A stretch of DNA of 64,000 bases from Acidobacteriota bacterium. GTDB lineage: Bacteria; Acidobacteriota; Vicinamibacteria; Marinacidobacterales; SMYC01. The notes below the pieces were generated by a model that saw only the letters and a program-made list of their open reading frames with translations, ran no database searches and was not told the DNA's origin. The translations under genes and the position numbers were made by a program. The stretch lies in NCBI GenBank assembly GCA_004356105.1, contig SMYC01000105.1:1-64000 (forward strand), written 5' to 3'. This document shows, in pieces, positions 53,123 through 62,073 of this stretch. Numbering within the stretch: the stretch's first letter is position 1; every line of letters starts with the position of its first letter.

Positions 53123-56100
53123 GTGAACCGAACGACAGGACTTCTTCGAGCTTATGCGACGCTGGTCCGCCGCGTGAGCGGTGCCGCCTCGGTTTGCCTC
53201 TACGTTCCTCCCGAAGGCGAGTGCGCGCCCATTCTGATCCACGACGGAGAGCCGACGGTAGGCGAGCTGTCCTCCTTGGAAACCGCCGCCACGTTCTCGC
53301 GGCAGAGCAATGGCTCAGCCCAGAACCAGATTCTCAAGATTCAGAGTGACACCGAAGGAGGCTGGCTCATCGGCGTTCGATGCGAACCGTCGCGTATTCC
53401 GCTGGACATGCGGACGTCGGACGCTTGGAGGCGGCGGGCCGAGGACAAGCCCAGCACGACGGATAGTTCTGTCGTTTGTTGGGTTGGACTTCGCTTCGGA
53501 CCCGAGGAGCTCGGAGGCCCCCAAGAGTCTGCCGCGTTTCGCTTATTGGGCGGCGACAATGCCGACCCCGACGCCATGGACGGCGAGCAGCAGGGATTGA
53601 CGTCTCTTCTCGACCTGGGCGGGGTGCTCGTTTGGTATGCCCGTCAGATCTCATCGATTCTCGACGATCCCGTTACTGGGCTCGCGGGCCGAGCAGAGTT
53701 CCAAGCGAGCTTGAACCACGCGTTCGAGACCGCGCGAGAGAGCGGCCGGCCTCTCAGTCTTCTATTCGTCAACCCGGACGACTTCACCGCCGTCAACGAG
53801 AACAACGGTCACGAGGCCGGGGATCGCGTCCTCCGCGAGATCGGCGAGAGGCTGCGCAAGACACAGCGTGTGTCGGATGCGATCGCCAAATATGGCGGCG
53901 CTATCTTCGCATCTTTTCTGCCGGAGACTCATATTTCCTCGGCGCAGATCGTTGCGGAGAAAATCTGGTCCCGCCTTTCCGAGACGCCATATCTGGACGG
54001 ATCGGTTCGACTCGGGATCAGCGTGGGCATCGCGGAGTTCGATCCCGAGAAGAAGGATGTCGAAGGTTCGCTCGAGCTCATCCGGCGCGCCGACAAAGCC
54101 TTGAACGCCGCCAAGCGCTTCGGTGGAAATCACGTCGTTGCCTGGAACCCCGAGCTGGAAGCGAAAGATCTCGGGAGTCTCGACCGGATGACCGGTATCT
54201 ATACCGGCAACATGGCCAAAGACTACCGGAACATGACGCTTCTCTCGGAAACGATGACCGCGGTCGCGGGTAGCGGCAATGTCAGAGAGCTCGCGGATCG
54301 AGTCGTCGAACGGCTGTTCAATACTCTGAAGGCGGATCGCATCAGCATCCTCGAATGGAGAGACGACGCGTTCGAGGTGCTCGAGAGCCTGACACGGACG
54401 CCGGATGGAGCGGAGAGCGCTTCCTCGAGTGAGTCTTTCGGGCCGCGGAAGAGCGAGAAGAAACTGATAGAGGACGCGCGGCGCAAGCGGCGCCCAGTCC
54501 ATGCAACGTTTTCCGACGGCGCTTTGGGCAAGAAAGTTCTGTCCTTTGCCGTCCCGCTTCTTCTGAACGACACGTGCATAGGCTGCCTGTACCTCGACGG
54601 GCGCGCCGATACGCTCACGCTCGAAGGCCATTCGGATCTCGGTTTTCTCCGAGCGCTCGCGACCCAGTTGGCCGTGGCGCTCGACCGCGCTCGGTTAGGA
54701 GAACAACAGCGAGAGCAGAACAAGAAGGAGCAGTCGCGACTGCGAGCCGAGCTGGATGTTCTTCGAACGTCGTTACAAAAGGCCGAGCTCGTCTACAAAT
54801 CTCCACAAATGGAATCCGTCATCGACACGGTGCGGCGGGTGGCGCCGACCAAGGCGACGGTGCTCGTCATCGGAGAAAGCGGTACCGGCAAAGAGCTGGT
54901 TGCGCGGACCGTGCACGAGCTGAGCCCCTTCAACAAGAAGCCCCTCGTCGTTGTCGACTGCGGCGCCATCCCGACGACTTTGATCGAGAGCGAGCTGTTC
55001 GGACACGAGCGAGGCGCTTATACGGGAGCCCAAGAGCGCCGGGTCGGGCGGCTCTTGGAAGCCGAAGGCGGCACGGTCATCCTCGATGAGATCGGTGAGC
55101 TTCCCCTCGAAGTTCAAAGCAGGCTGCTGCGCTTCGTCCAAGAGCGTCAGATCACACCCGTTGGAGGCACTCGGGTGCTGCGCGTCGACACACGGCTCGT
55201 CGCGGTCACGAATCGTGATCTCGCAGTCGAGGCCGCAGCAGGACGATTCCGAGAAGACCTCTACCATCGCTTGAACGTCGTGCGGATTACGGTCCCTCCC
55301 CTGCGCGAGCGCCCGGATGACATCCTCTTTCTCGCGGAGCACTTTCTGGAGCATTTCGCGCACCAGTATCAGAAGGGCGCCTTGCGCTTCTCGCCGCCAG
55401 CGCGGGCGTTGATGCAAGAACATGATTGGCCCGGGAATGTCCGTGAGCTCCATAACCGCATCATGCAGGCGGTGATTCTCGCCGAAGGATCCGAGATTGG
55501 CCTCCGAGAGCTCGATCTCGACACGGTGCCGCCCGAACAGACCCAGGAGTGGGACCGGACTTCGATTCAGCCACAGTCGCAGGGACTCGCGGTCTCGGAA
55601 GTGGTGGCGCGGCGTAGCGACGAAGACTTCTCGGATCTGACCGCCGTCGAATCGTGGGCCGCACTCGGTTCTGCGCTAACGCGCCAGATCCAAGCAGCTC
55701 TCAACGATCCATCGGGGCAACCCGTGCCTCTAGGCACTTGGCTCATGGAAGACATCGTCCTACAGGCCTTTGCCGCCGCCGGAGAAGTGTCGGGCCGCGC
55801 CCGTGCCCTTCTGGGCATTCCCGAGACGACTTTTCGTCGCCGCTTGCGGAAAGCGACATCGAAAGCAAAGACGAAGCTCTTGATCAGAAGGCCGCCCTGG
55901 CAAGAGGTAGTACCAAGTATCACCGCTCTCCTCCGCACGCCGGACATCGCGCGCACGGATGTGCTACAGACAGCACGCAACTTGCTGTTGTCCCAAGTCA
56001 GCGCCCACGTCGAGGATCCAGCTCTCGGCGCCGCTCTGATGGGAGTGACCGTGCGCACCTATCGACTCTGGATGGAAGAGCGACCCGACAAGACACTCGA

Positions 56101-56128
56101 CCATGAACCCTACGTTGCCGTCGTCTAG
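53123..56128 (+). CDS. Sigma-54 activator with degenerate GGDEF and GAF domains
   Basis: 1,001 residues. Domains: an N-terminal unknown region (1-175); a GGDEF fold (about 180-345) whose active motif is degraded to GGAIF (KYGGAIFASF); a GAF-like domain (about 370-525); the AAA+ domain (about 555-790) with GESGTGKELVA (Walker A), GAYTGA (variant of the sigma-54-contacting GAFTGA) and VILDEIGELP (Walker B); and two Fis-like helix-turn-helix segments at the end (about 880-915 and 945-985). It would activate sigma-54 promoters in response to a ligand or cyclic di-GMP. The start is GTG. Confidence 0.9.
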   Translation: MNRTTGLLRAYATLVRRVSGAASVCLYVPPEGECAPILIHDGEPTVGELSSLETAATFSRQSNGSAQNQILKIQSDTEGGWLIGVRCEPSRIPLDMRTSDAWRRRAEDKPSTTDSSVVCWVGLRFGPEELGGPQESAAFRLLGGDNADPDAMDGEQQGLTSLLDLGGVLVWYARQISSILDDPVTGLAGRAEFQASLNHAFETARESGRPLSLLFVNPDDFTAVNENNGHEAGDRVLREIGERLRKTQRVSDAIAKYGGAIFASFLPETHISSAQIVAEKIWSRLSETPYLDGSVRLGISVGIAEFDPEKKDVEGSLELIRRADKALNAAKRFGGNHVVAWNPELEAKDLGSLDRMTGIYTGNMAKDYRNMTLLSETMTAVAGSGNVRELADRVVERLFNTLKADRISILEWRDDAFEVLESLTRTPDGAESASSSESFGPRKSEKKLIEDARRKRRPVHATFSDGALGKKVLSFAVPLLLNDTCIGCLYLDGRADTLTLEGHSDLGFLRALATQLAVALDRARLGEQQREQNKKEQSRLRAELDVLRTSLQKAELVYKSPQMESVIDTVRRVAPTKATVLVIGESGTGKELVARTVHELSPFNKKPLVVVDCGAIPTTLIESELFGHERGAYTGAQERRVGRLLEAEGGTVILDEIGELPLEVQSRLLRFVQERQITPVGGTRVLRVDTRLVAVTNRDLAVEAAAGRFREDLYHRLNVVRITVPPLRERPDDILFLAEHFLEHFAHQYQKGALRFSPPARALMQEHDWPGNVRELHNRIMQAVILAEGSEIGLRELDLDTVPPEQTQEWDRTSIQPQSQGLAVSEVVARRSDEDFSDLTAVESWAALGSALTRQIQAALNDPSGQPVPLGTWLMEDIVLQAFAAAGEVSGRARALLGIPETTFRRRLRKATSKAKTKLLIRRPPWQEVVPSITALLRTPDIARTDVLQTARNLLLSQVSAHVEDPALGAALMGVTVRTYRLWMEERPDKTLDHEPYVAVV

Positions 56129-56148
56129 GGTTCATCCGCCGCTTTTGC

Positions 56149-56168
56149 AGCGGCCTTCGCCGCTTTTT
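56149..56168 (+). terminator. Intrinsic terminator after sigma-54 activator gene
   Basis: AGCGGC-CTTC-GCCGCT followed by TTTT makes a 6-bp GC stem with a tetraloop and T-run, 21 nt after the stop codon. An overlapping alternative hairpin uses GCCGCT upstream (56138-56143). Confidence 0.7.
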
Positions 56169-56288
56169 CACGAAATCCCCGCCAGCTTTACGGCGCCCGT
56201 CACGCCATTTTTGCCATGCCCGAACGACAAATGGTCGAAACGATTGAAGTTAGGTCCTTTTCTCCGTAGCTCCACCCGATGTGATCGG

Positions 56289-56304
56289 TGGCACGTCGCT
56301 TGCT
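56289..56304 (+). promoter_or_regulatory. Sigma-54 promoter of propeller-GGDEF gene
   Basis: TGGCAC-N5-TTGCT matches the -24/-12 consensus exactly, with GG and GC at 10-nt spacing. It lies between the terminator of the sigma-54 activator gene and the diguanylate cyclase gene, giving a leader of about 115 nt. Confidence 0.75.
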
Positions 56305-56374
56305 ATACCAAGAGAGTGTTCTTCTCTTTGAAGATTACAAATATGACGAGTGTAAAGGGTGACAGCGAGGGGGC

Positions 56375-56405
56375 GGACGCGTCCGCGGTTTCCGCGGGCG
56401 CGTCC
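56375..56405 (+). promoter_or_regulatory. Strong leader hairpin before diguanylate cyclase gene
   Basis: GGACGCG-T-CCGCGG-TTT-CCGCGG-G-CGCGTCC folds into a 13- to 14-bp GC stem with a 3-nt loop, followed by ATTTT. It lies in the leader 27 nt before the ATG. It could act as an attenuator or terminator, or set RNA stability. Confidence 0.6.
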
Positions 56406-56431
56406 ATTTTCTGGAGTTGCGCGGAGTGCGA

Positions 56432-59400
56432 ATGACCATTGCATTCAAGCCAATAGCGACGAAGGAGGCGCGTGAGCGAACGACGCGTCACACAGGGGGG
56501 ACCAGCGTCGTGGCCTTCACGGCCTGCAAGCGCGCCTTCTTCGCGTCGCTAATCGTTTGCGCGCTGCTCCCTGCTGAGCTTTTGGCCGTGGGGCCGCGCA
56601 ACATCCGCTTTCGCCACGTCTCTCTGCCAGAAACGTCGCACGGAGCCATCCACGCCATCGTTCAGGACCATCACGGCCTCATGTGGTTTGGCACGCGAAA
56701 CGGCCTGCATCGCTATGACGGTTACGAGACCACGAGCTTCGTTCACGATCCCTCCGACCCGACATCGCTTTCCAGCAGCACCGTCCGCGCCGTCTACGAA
56801 GATAGCGAGCACAGGCTCTGGGTCGGCACGGATTCCGGCCTCGATCGATTCGACCCTCGGACGGAGAGCTTCTCGCATTTCACCCACGACCCTAGCAACC
56901 CGAAAAGCTTGAGTCACAACAGCGTGCGCATCCTTTACGAGGACAGCTCGAAAACACTCTGGGTAGGAACGAATGGAGGCGGGCTCAATCGTCTGATGGC
57001 GGACGGAACCTTCGAGCGCATCATCCACAACCCGGCCAATCCGAAAAGTCTCAGCAGTGACCGCATCCGCGCGATCGTCGAAGGTCGTGATGGCACCCTA
57101 TGGATCGGCACCGACGGTGGTGGTCTCGAGCGCACCGATTCCGAAGGACGGCGATTCGATCACTACCGTCACGAGCCTGAGGACGCCACGAGTTTGAGCA
57201 GTAATCGGGTGCAAAGTCTGTACGAAGATGACAAGGGTGTGCTCTATGTCGGTACCCACGAATCCGGGCTCAATCGGCTCGATCGCGCGAGCGGCACGTT
57301 CGCGCGCTTTCGACACGATCCGGACGTGCCCGAAAGCCTCACCGACGACTCCGTCGTAGCCATCCGACAGGATTCGCGCGGAACGCTCTGGATCGCGACC
57401 GATGGCGGTCTTTGCGAATGGCAGCGCCACGAAGACCGCTGCCGAAGCTACCTTCACGACGCAAGCGATTCGGTAAGTCTCAGCGATAACCGCGTCACCG
57501 CACTCATGGAAGACCGCGGCTCGGTGCTCTGGGTCGGAACCGCCCGCGGCCTCGATAGCTGGAATCTGGCAGCGGGAAGCTTCGCGCTTTACAGGCACGA
57601 CACAGGCGGCCCGAATGAGCCTAGTGGAAACATCGTTTTCTCGTTCGCCGAGGATAAAGATGACGGGATCTGGATCGCCACTTACGACGGCGGGCTGAGT
57701 CGCTTGGATCGTCGAACGGAGCTTTTCACGCACCATCGCGCCGCCAGGGGAAATCCGTCTGGACACGCCGACGACCGCATTACGTCTTTGCTGGTGGACA
57801 GCGAAAGCTCGCTTTGGGTCGGTACGTTTCAGGACGGCCTCGGGAGATACGACCCCAAGACCGGTAGCTTCGAGCGCTATCGTCACGATCCCAATGACGA
57901 GAACACGCTCTCCTGGAATGGAGTCACGCGCATCTTCGAGGACAGTCGCGGTGATCTCTGGGTCGGCACCCATCGCGGCGGCTTGAACAAGCTTCAGAGA
58001 AAAGACGGCACGTTCATCCGTTACACGACGGAGAATACCAACCTTTCCGACAATCGCATCAGCGCCATCATCGAGGGTGAAGACGGCGTGCTCTGGATCG
58101 CGACCGACGGAGGTGGCCTCAATCGATTCGACCCGACCGATGCCAGCTTTTCGCATTTTCGGCACGACTCGAAAGACCCGACGAGCCTAGCGAGCGACAA
58201 CGTTCGCGTCCTCTATCGGGATCGCAAATCACGGCTCTGGATCGGTACGCGCGACGGAGGGCTCAATCGTTGGGACGCTCATACGCGGCGTGCGCACCGG
58301 GGCGAGTTTCGACGCTACACGACAAAGGACGGTCTTCCCAGCAGCGTCATTAACGGGATCCTCGAAGACGAAACGGGACTTCTTTGGATCAGCACGAATC
58401 GAGGCATCTCGAAATTCGATCCCGAGCGCGAGACTTTCAAGAACTATGGCGAGGCTGACGGTCTTCAGGGCGACGAGTTTCAGCACGGCGCCGCTTATCG
58501 AGCCCGTGATGGAGAGATGTTCTTCGGCGGACCTCACGGTTTCAACAGATTCTGGCCGGACGAGATCAAAGACAACCAACAGGCACCGCCAGTGGTTTTG
58601 AGAGCTTTTCTGAAGTTCAACGAATCCGTGGATCTCGGCCAGCCAATCACAGAAGTGCGGGAGATAGAGCTCACCCACAAGGACTACGTCGTCGCCTTCG
58701 AATTTGCGGCGCTCGACTATACCGACCCCGAGAAAAACCGCTACATGTATCAGCTCGAAGGCTTCGACGAAGACTGGATCGAGGCCGGGGATCTCCGCCG
58801 AGCCACCTATACGAATCTCGAGCCGCGTGAATATACGTTCCGGGTCAAGGCCGCCAATAGCGACGGGGTATGGAACGATGCAGGCCTCGCGATCCAGGTC
58901 AACGTCATTCCGCCACCGTGGCGCACGTGGTGGGCCTACATGATCTATGGCCTCAGCACCGTCGCCCTCGTCTACGCCTATACGCGCGTCCAGGCACGGA
59001 AGCTCGAGCGCAAGGCCGAATATAACCGCGAGCTCGAGCTCCAAGTAGCCGCCCGGACCGAAGAGCTCGCCGATCGCAACCGGGAGCTCGAAGAAGCGAG
59101 CCTCACGGACTCTCTCACGGGCTCTTGGAATCGCCGCTATCTCTTGCAGCAGATCCCCACGGAGATTGCGGAGATCGACCGTCAACTGAAGCTCGAACAG
59201 GATGGGGAGGAAGACCCCGCAAAGGGACAAAGCCTGCTGTTCTTGATGTTCGATCTCGACGGCTTCAAAGAGCTGAACGACAGCCATGGTCACGCCGCTG
59301 GCGATCGCGTTTTGGTTCAAGTGCGCAAGATGTTCCTCGACGTGTGCCGCCAGTCGGACATCATCGTTCGCTGGGGCGGCGACGAGTTCCTCCTCGTCGG

Positions 59401-59800
59401 CAAGAATGCCGATCCTGTCAGCGCCGAGAATCTCGCGGAGCGCATCAGAGCCGCCATAGAGGGAATGCCGTTCGACATCGGACTCGCCCAAAAGGTCCAT
59501 TTGAGCTGCTCCATCGGTTTCGCGTTCTATCCGTTCGACCGGCAAACGCCCAAGATGTTCTCGTGGGAGCAAATCGTCGGTATCGCCGATCGGGCGCTCT
59601 ACGTCACCAAACAAAGCGGCAAGAACGGCTGGGCCGGCCTGCTTGCAGCTGAAACGCTCGAGTCGCCGAGACTGCTCGAGCGCATCCATGACGAGCTCGA
59701 AGAGCTCGTTGCCGAAGGTGTCATAGCGCTTCGCGACTCGCGCCAACGCCGGCCCACTCTGGTGCAATCTCTCCCAAAAACTAAAGCAGGTGGCAAGTGA
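56432..59800 (+). CDS. Periplasmic double-propeller sensor diguanylate cyclase
   Basis: About 1,122 residues from the ATG at 56432. After a signal or membrane helix (ASLIVCALLPAELLAVG) come 14 two-component-regulator propeller repeats, such as LMWFGTRNGLHRYDG and TLWVGTNGGGLNRL, which make two 7-bladed propellers. A Y_Y_Y domain (about 760-830) and a membrane helix (about 833-852) follow, then a coiled-coil and a GGDEF domain (about 890-1,070) with an intact WGGDEF motif. No histidine kinase is attached. It would make cyclic di-GMP in response to an outside signal. It overlaps the next gene by 4 nt. Confidence 0.9.
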   Translation: MTIAFKPIATKEARERTTRHTGGTSVVAFTACKRAFFASLIVCALLPAELLAVGPRNIRFRHVSLPETSHGAIHAIVQDHHGLMWFGTRNGLHRYDGYETTSFVHDPSDPTSLSSSTVRAVYEDSEHRLWVGTDSGLDRFDPRTESFSHFTHDPSNPKSLSHNSVRILYEDSSKTLWVGTNGGGLNRLMADGTFERIIHNPANPKSLSSDRIRAIVEGRDGTLWIGTDGGGLERTDSEGRRFDHYRHEPEDATSLSSNRVQSLYEDDKGVLYVGTHESGLNRLDRASGTFARFRHDPDVPESLTDDSVVAIRQDSRGTLWIATDGGLCEWQRHEDRCRSYLHDASDSVSLSDNRVTALMEDRGSVLWVGTARGLDSWNLAAGSFALYRHDTGGPNEPSGNIVFSFAEDKDDGIWIATYDGGLSRLDRRTELFTHHRAARGNPSGHADDRITSLLVDSESSLWVGTFQDGLGRYDPKTGSFERYRHDPNDENTLSWNGVTRIFEDSRGDLWVGTHRGGLNKLQRKDGTFIRYTTENTNLSDNRISAIIEGEDGVLWIATDGGGLNRFDPTDASFSHFRHDSKDPTSLASDNVRVLYRDRKSRLWIGTRDGGLNRWDAHTRRAHRGEFRRYTTKDGLPSSVINGILEDETGLLWISTNRGISKFDPERETFKNYGEADGLQGDEFQHGAAYRARDGEMFFGGPHGFNRFWPDEIKDNQQAPPVVLRAFLKFNESVDLGQPITEVREIELTHKDYVVAFEFAALDYTDPEKNRYMYQLEGFDEDWIEAGDLRRATYTNLEPREYTFRVKAANSDGVWNDAGLAIQVNVIPPPWRTWWAYMIYGLSTVALVYAYTRVQARKLERKAEYNRELELQVAARTEELADRNRELEEASLTDSLTGSWNRRYLLQQIPTEIAEIDRQLKLEQDGEEDPAKGQSLLFLMFDLDGFKELNDSHGHAAGDRVLVQVRKMFLDVCRQSDIIVRWGGDEFLLVGKNADPVSAENLAERIRAAIEGMPFDIGLAQKVHLSCSIGFAFYPFDRQTPKMFSWEQIVGIADRALYVTKQSGKNGWAGLLAAETLESPRLLERIHDELEELVAEGVIALRDSRQRRPTLVQSLPKTKAGGK

Positions 59801-61530
59801 ATCCATCGAAAACGTCACGTGATTCGGTAACGGATATACTTCTCGAGGAAGAGCCCGTCGCACTCGTCGTGCACGACACGGAAGCTCGCGCGCTCGAAGA
59901 GGCTGGCTTCAACGTGCTCCACGTCACAGGAACCGACGAAGGGCTCCAAATCCTAAACGACAAGACGCCCGATCTCGTCATCGCGGGTCTCGCCGAGGCG
60001 TCGCTGGAAGAGGACCTGGGCTTCTTGCAGGCCGCGCGGCGCGAGGCCATGCCCCTCGTTGTCGTGACCGAGGCCAGAAATGCCGATCTTGCCTATGAGG
60101 CTGGGGCCACCGACGTCTGGCCCGACAATGCGAGCCCTGCGATGCTGCGGCAACGCCTCGCGTTCCTGGTAAAGGCCACGCGCGCTTTCCGCGAGCTTTG
60201 TCGCAAGAGCCAAAGTCTCGCCAATCACGATGCGGTAACAGGGCTTCCGAACCGGCACGTTTTCATCGATATGGTGCGCCGCGCACTCGAGCAAAGCCAG
60301 CGCCAATCGCGCCCCGTCGCTGTGCTCCTTCTCGACATCGACCGCTTCAAGAAGGTCAACGAGAGTCTCGGACACCGTGCGGGAGACAAACTTCTAAGAG
60401 ATGTCGCCGAGCGTCTCGTTCAATGCCTCCGAAAAGCCGACGTCGTCGCTCGCGAAAGCGACTGCAAGATCGCTCGTCGTGGCGGGGACGAGTTCCTTTT
60501 TCTTCTGAGCGATGTGAGCGAGGCGCACCATGCAGCCTCCGCCGCTCGACGACTGCTCGACGCACTCCGCCTTCCGTTCCGCGCCGAAGGCAAGGACGTT
60601 TACCTCACGGCGAGCATCGGCATCTCCATGAGCCAAAGCGCCGACGCCACGGAAGATCTGCTGCGCCAAGCCGAGATCGCGATGTACAGCGCGAAGGATT
60701 CCGGCCGCAACGCGTTTCAGTTTTTCGACGAGCCGATGCACGCGGCCGTCGTAGAGCGCTTCGAGATGGAGACCCATCTGCGGCGCGCGCTGGCGCAAGA
60801 CGAGCTCGAGCTCTTCTACCAACCTTTGGTCAACGCGAAGACACGCGCATTCGTGGGCGTCGAAGCGCTCCTGCGTTGGAACCACCCCACGATGGGCCGT
60901 CTGAGCCCGGACGCGTTCATCCCTCTGGCCGAAGAGACCGGCCTCATCATTTCCATGGGTCGCTGGGTCCTCCGAACCGCCTGCCAGCAGCTCCGTAGCT
61001 GGCGCAAACAAGGGGTTGGCGCCCTACGGATCTCCGTCAATGTCTCGCCGCGCGAATTTAGCGCACCTGGCTTCCTCGAGAGCCTCAAAAACATTCTCGA
61101 AGAAACGCGGATGCGCCCGGGTGAGCTCGAGCTCGAGCTCACCGAGCGAGGCGTCATGCAGCACGATAGCAAGACGCTCGAGGTGCTTCGCGCAGTCCAG
61201 AAGATGGGCGTGCGTCTCGCCGTGGACGATTTCGGAACCGGCCACACGACGTTTCACTATCTCAAACACTTTCCGCTCGACACAATCAAGATCGACAAGT
61301 CCTTCACACAGGGGGTCGCGAGCGACACGAAGGACGCCGCGATCACGACAGCTCTTCTCGTCATGGCCCACCGGCTGAAGCTGAACGTGGTGGCCGAGGG
61401 CGTCGAGACCGAAGCCCAGATGTCCTTTCTCGGAGACCATCGCTGCGACGAAGTTCAAGGCTACCTGTTCGGTCGTCCACTCCCGGCCGACAAGCTCTTC
61501 AGCGCACTCGAACGATACGTCTGCGCTTAG
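59797..61530 (+). CDS. Receiver-like GGDEF-EAL protein
   Basis: 577 residues from a GTG in GTGA overlap with the cyclase gene. The N-terminal receiver-like domain (about 15-130) lacks a clear acid pocket. GGDEF domain (about 140-310) has RRGGDEF, intact. EAL domain (about 325-570) has GVEALLRW, ELELTER, DDFGTG, IDKSF and AEGVET, all residues needed for metal and cyclic di-GMP hydrolysis. The protein may make and break cyclic di-GMP or use one domain as sensor. Coupled translation with the upstream cyclase suggests joint control by the sigma-54 promoter. Confidence 0.9.
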   Translation: MNPSKTSRDSVTDILLEEEPVALVVHDTEARALEEAGFNVLHVTGTDEGLQILNDKTPDLVIAGLAEASLEEDLGFLQAARREAMPLVVVTEARNADLAYEAGATDVWPDNASPAMLRQRLAFLVKATRAFRELCRKSQSLANHDAVTGLPNRHVFIDMVRRALEQSQRQSRPVAVLLLDIDRFKKVNESLGHRAGDKLLRDVAERLVQCLRKADVVARESDCKIARRGGDEFLFLLSDVSEAHHAASAARRLLDALRLPFRAEGKDVYLTASIGISMSQSADATEDLLRQAEIAMYSAKDSGRNAFQFFDEPMHAAVVERFEMETHLRRALAQDELELFYQPLVNAKTRAFVGVEALLRWNHPTMGRLSPDAFIPLAEETGLIISMGRWVLRTACQQLRSWRKQGVGALRISVNVSPREFSAPGFLESLKNILEETRMRPGELELELTERGVMQHDSKTLEVLRAVQKMGVRLAVDDFGTGHTTFHYLKHFPLDTIKIDKSFTQGVASDTKDAAITTALLVMAHRLKLNVVAEGVETEAQMSFLGDHRCDEVQGYLFGRPLPADKLFSALERYVCA

Positions 61531-61626
61531 GGGTTGGCCGAATTTACGCGCGCACGCCGGATCCGCTAGCATCACAAAGCCGGTGCCCTCGATACCGGCG
61601 ACCTCCTGCTCGTGCTCGAAAAAGCG

Positions 61627-62049
61627 ATGGATCCGTTCAACGAGGAAGTCGTGGTCACGACCGCCGAACATGACAAAAAGCCAAAAAGAACGGGGAAAGA
61701 AGCGCGCGTTGAGACACGCTACGGGCCCTTCACCATCCCGGCCGAGCTATTTCTTCCCCATGCGACCCTTTCCGGCTATTTGACTAATCTGAGCCGGGGA
61801 GGTACCTTCTTCCACACGGACGAGTTGCCCGAGGAGGGCACCGTGGGCCGCGTACGCTTCGAGCTCCCGTGGGAGCTCGGGCAATGCAGAGCCAAGGTCA
61901 AAGTGGCCTGGCAGCGGTCAAAAGGGGCCGAGCCCAAAAAGGGTGTCGGACTCTCTTTTCTCGAGTTCTCCCCCGATAGCAAGAGAAGAGTGGCCCTTTG
62001 TTTGGAACGTTTCGCGGAGCTCGCCACGGATGTAGATTTCGAGGCCTAG
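61627..62049 (+). CDS. PilZ-domain cyclic-di-GMP effector
   Basis: About 140 residues from the ATG at 61627 (a GTG at 61612 is possible). The PilZ domain has both ligand motifs: RVETR (RxxxR) and NLSRGG (NxSxxG) in the expected spacing, so it probably binds cyclic di-GMP. No other domain is fused. It lies 97 nt after the GGDEF-EAL gene, a natural reader for that signal. Confidence 0.85.
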   Translation: MDPFNEEVVVTTAEHDKKPKRTGKEARVETRYGPFTIPAELFLPHATLSGYLTNLSRGGTFFHTDELPEEGTVGRVRFELPWELGQCRAKVKVAWQRSKGAEPKKGVGLSFLEFSPDSKRRVALCLERFAELATDVDFEA

Positions 62050-62073
62050 GGTCCGAAACTTCAAGGAGAAGGA

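Noticed and set aside
57098-59863. Long minus-strand frames opposite the propeller-cyclase gene
   Set aside because: The repeats read in antisense give regular but meaningless protein. The plus-strand gene has clear domains.
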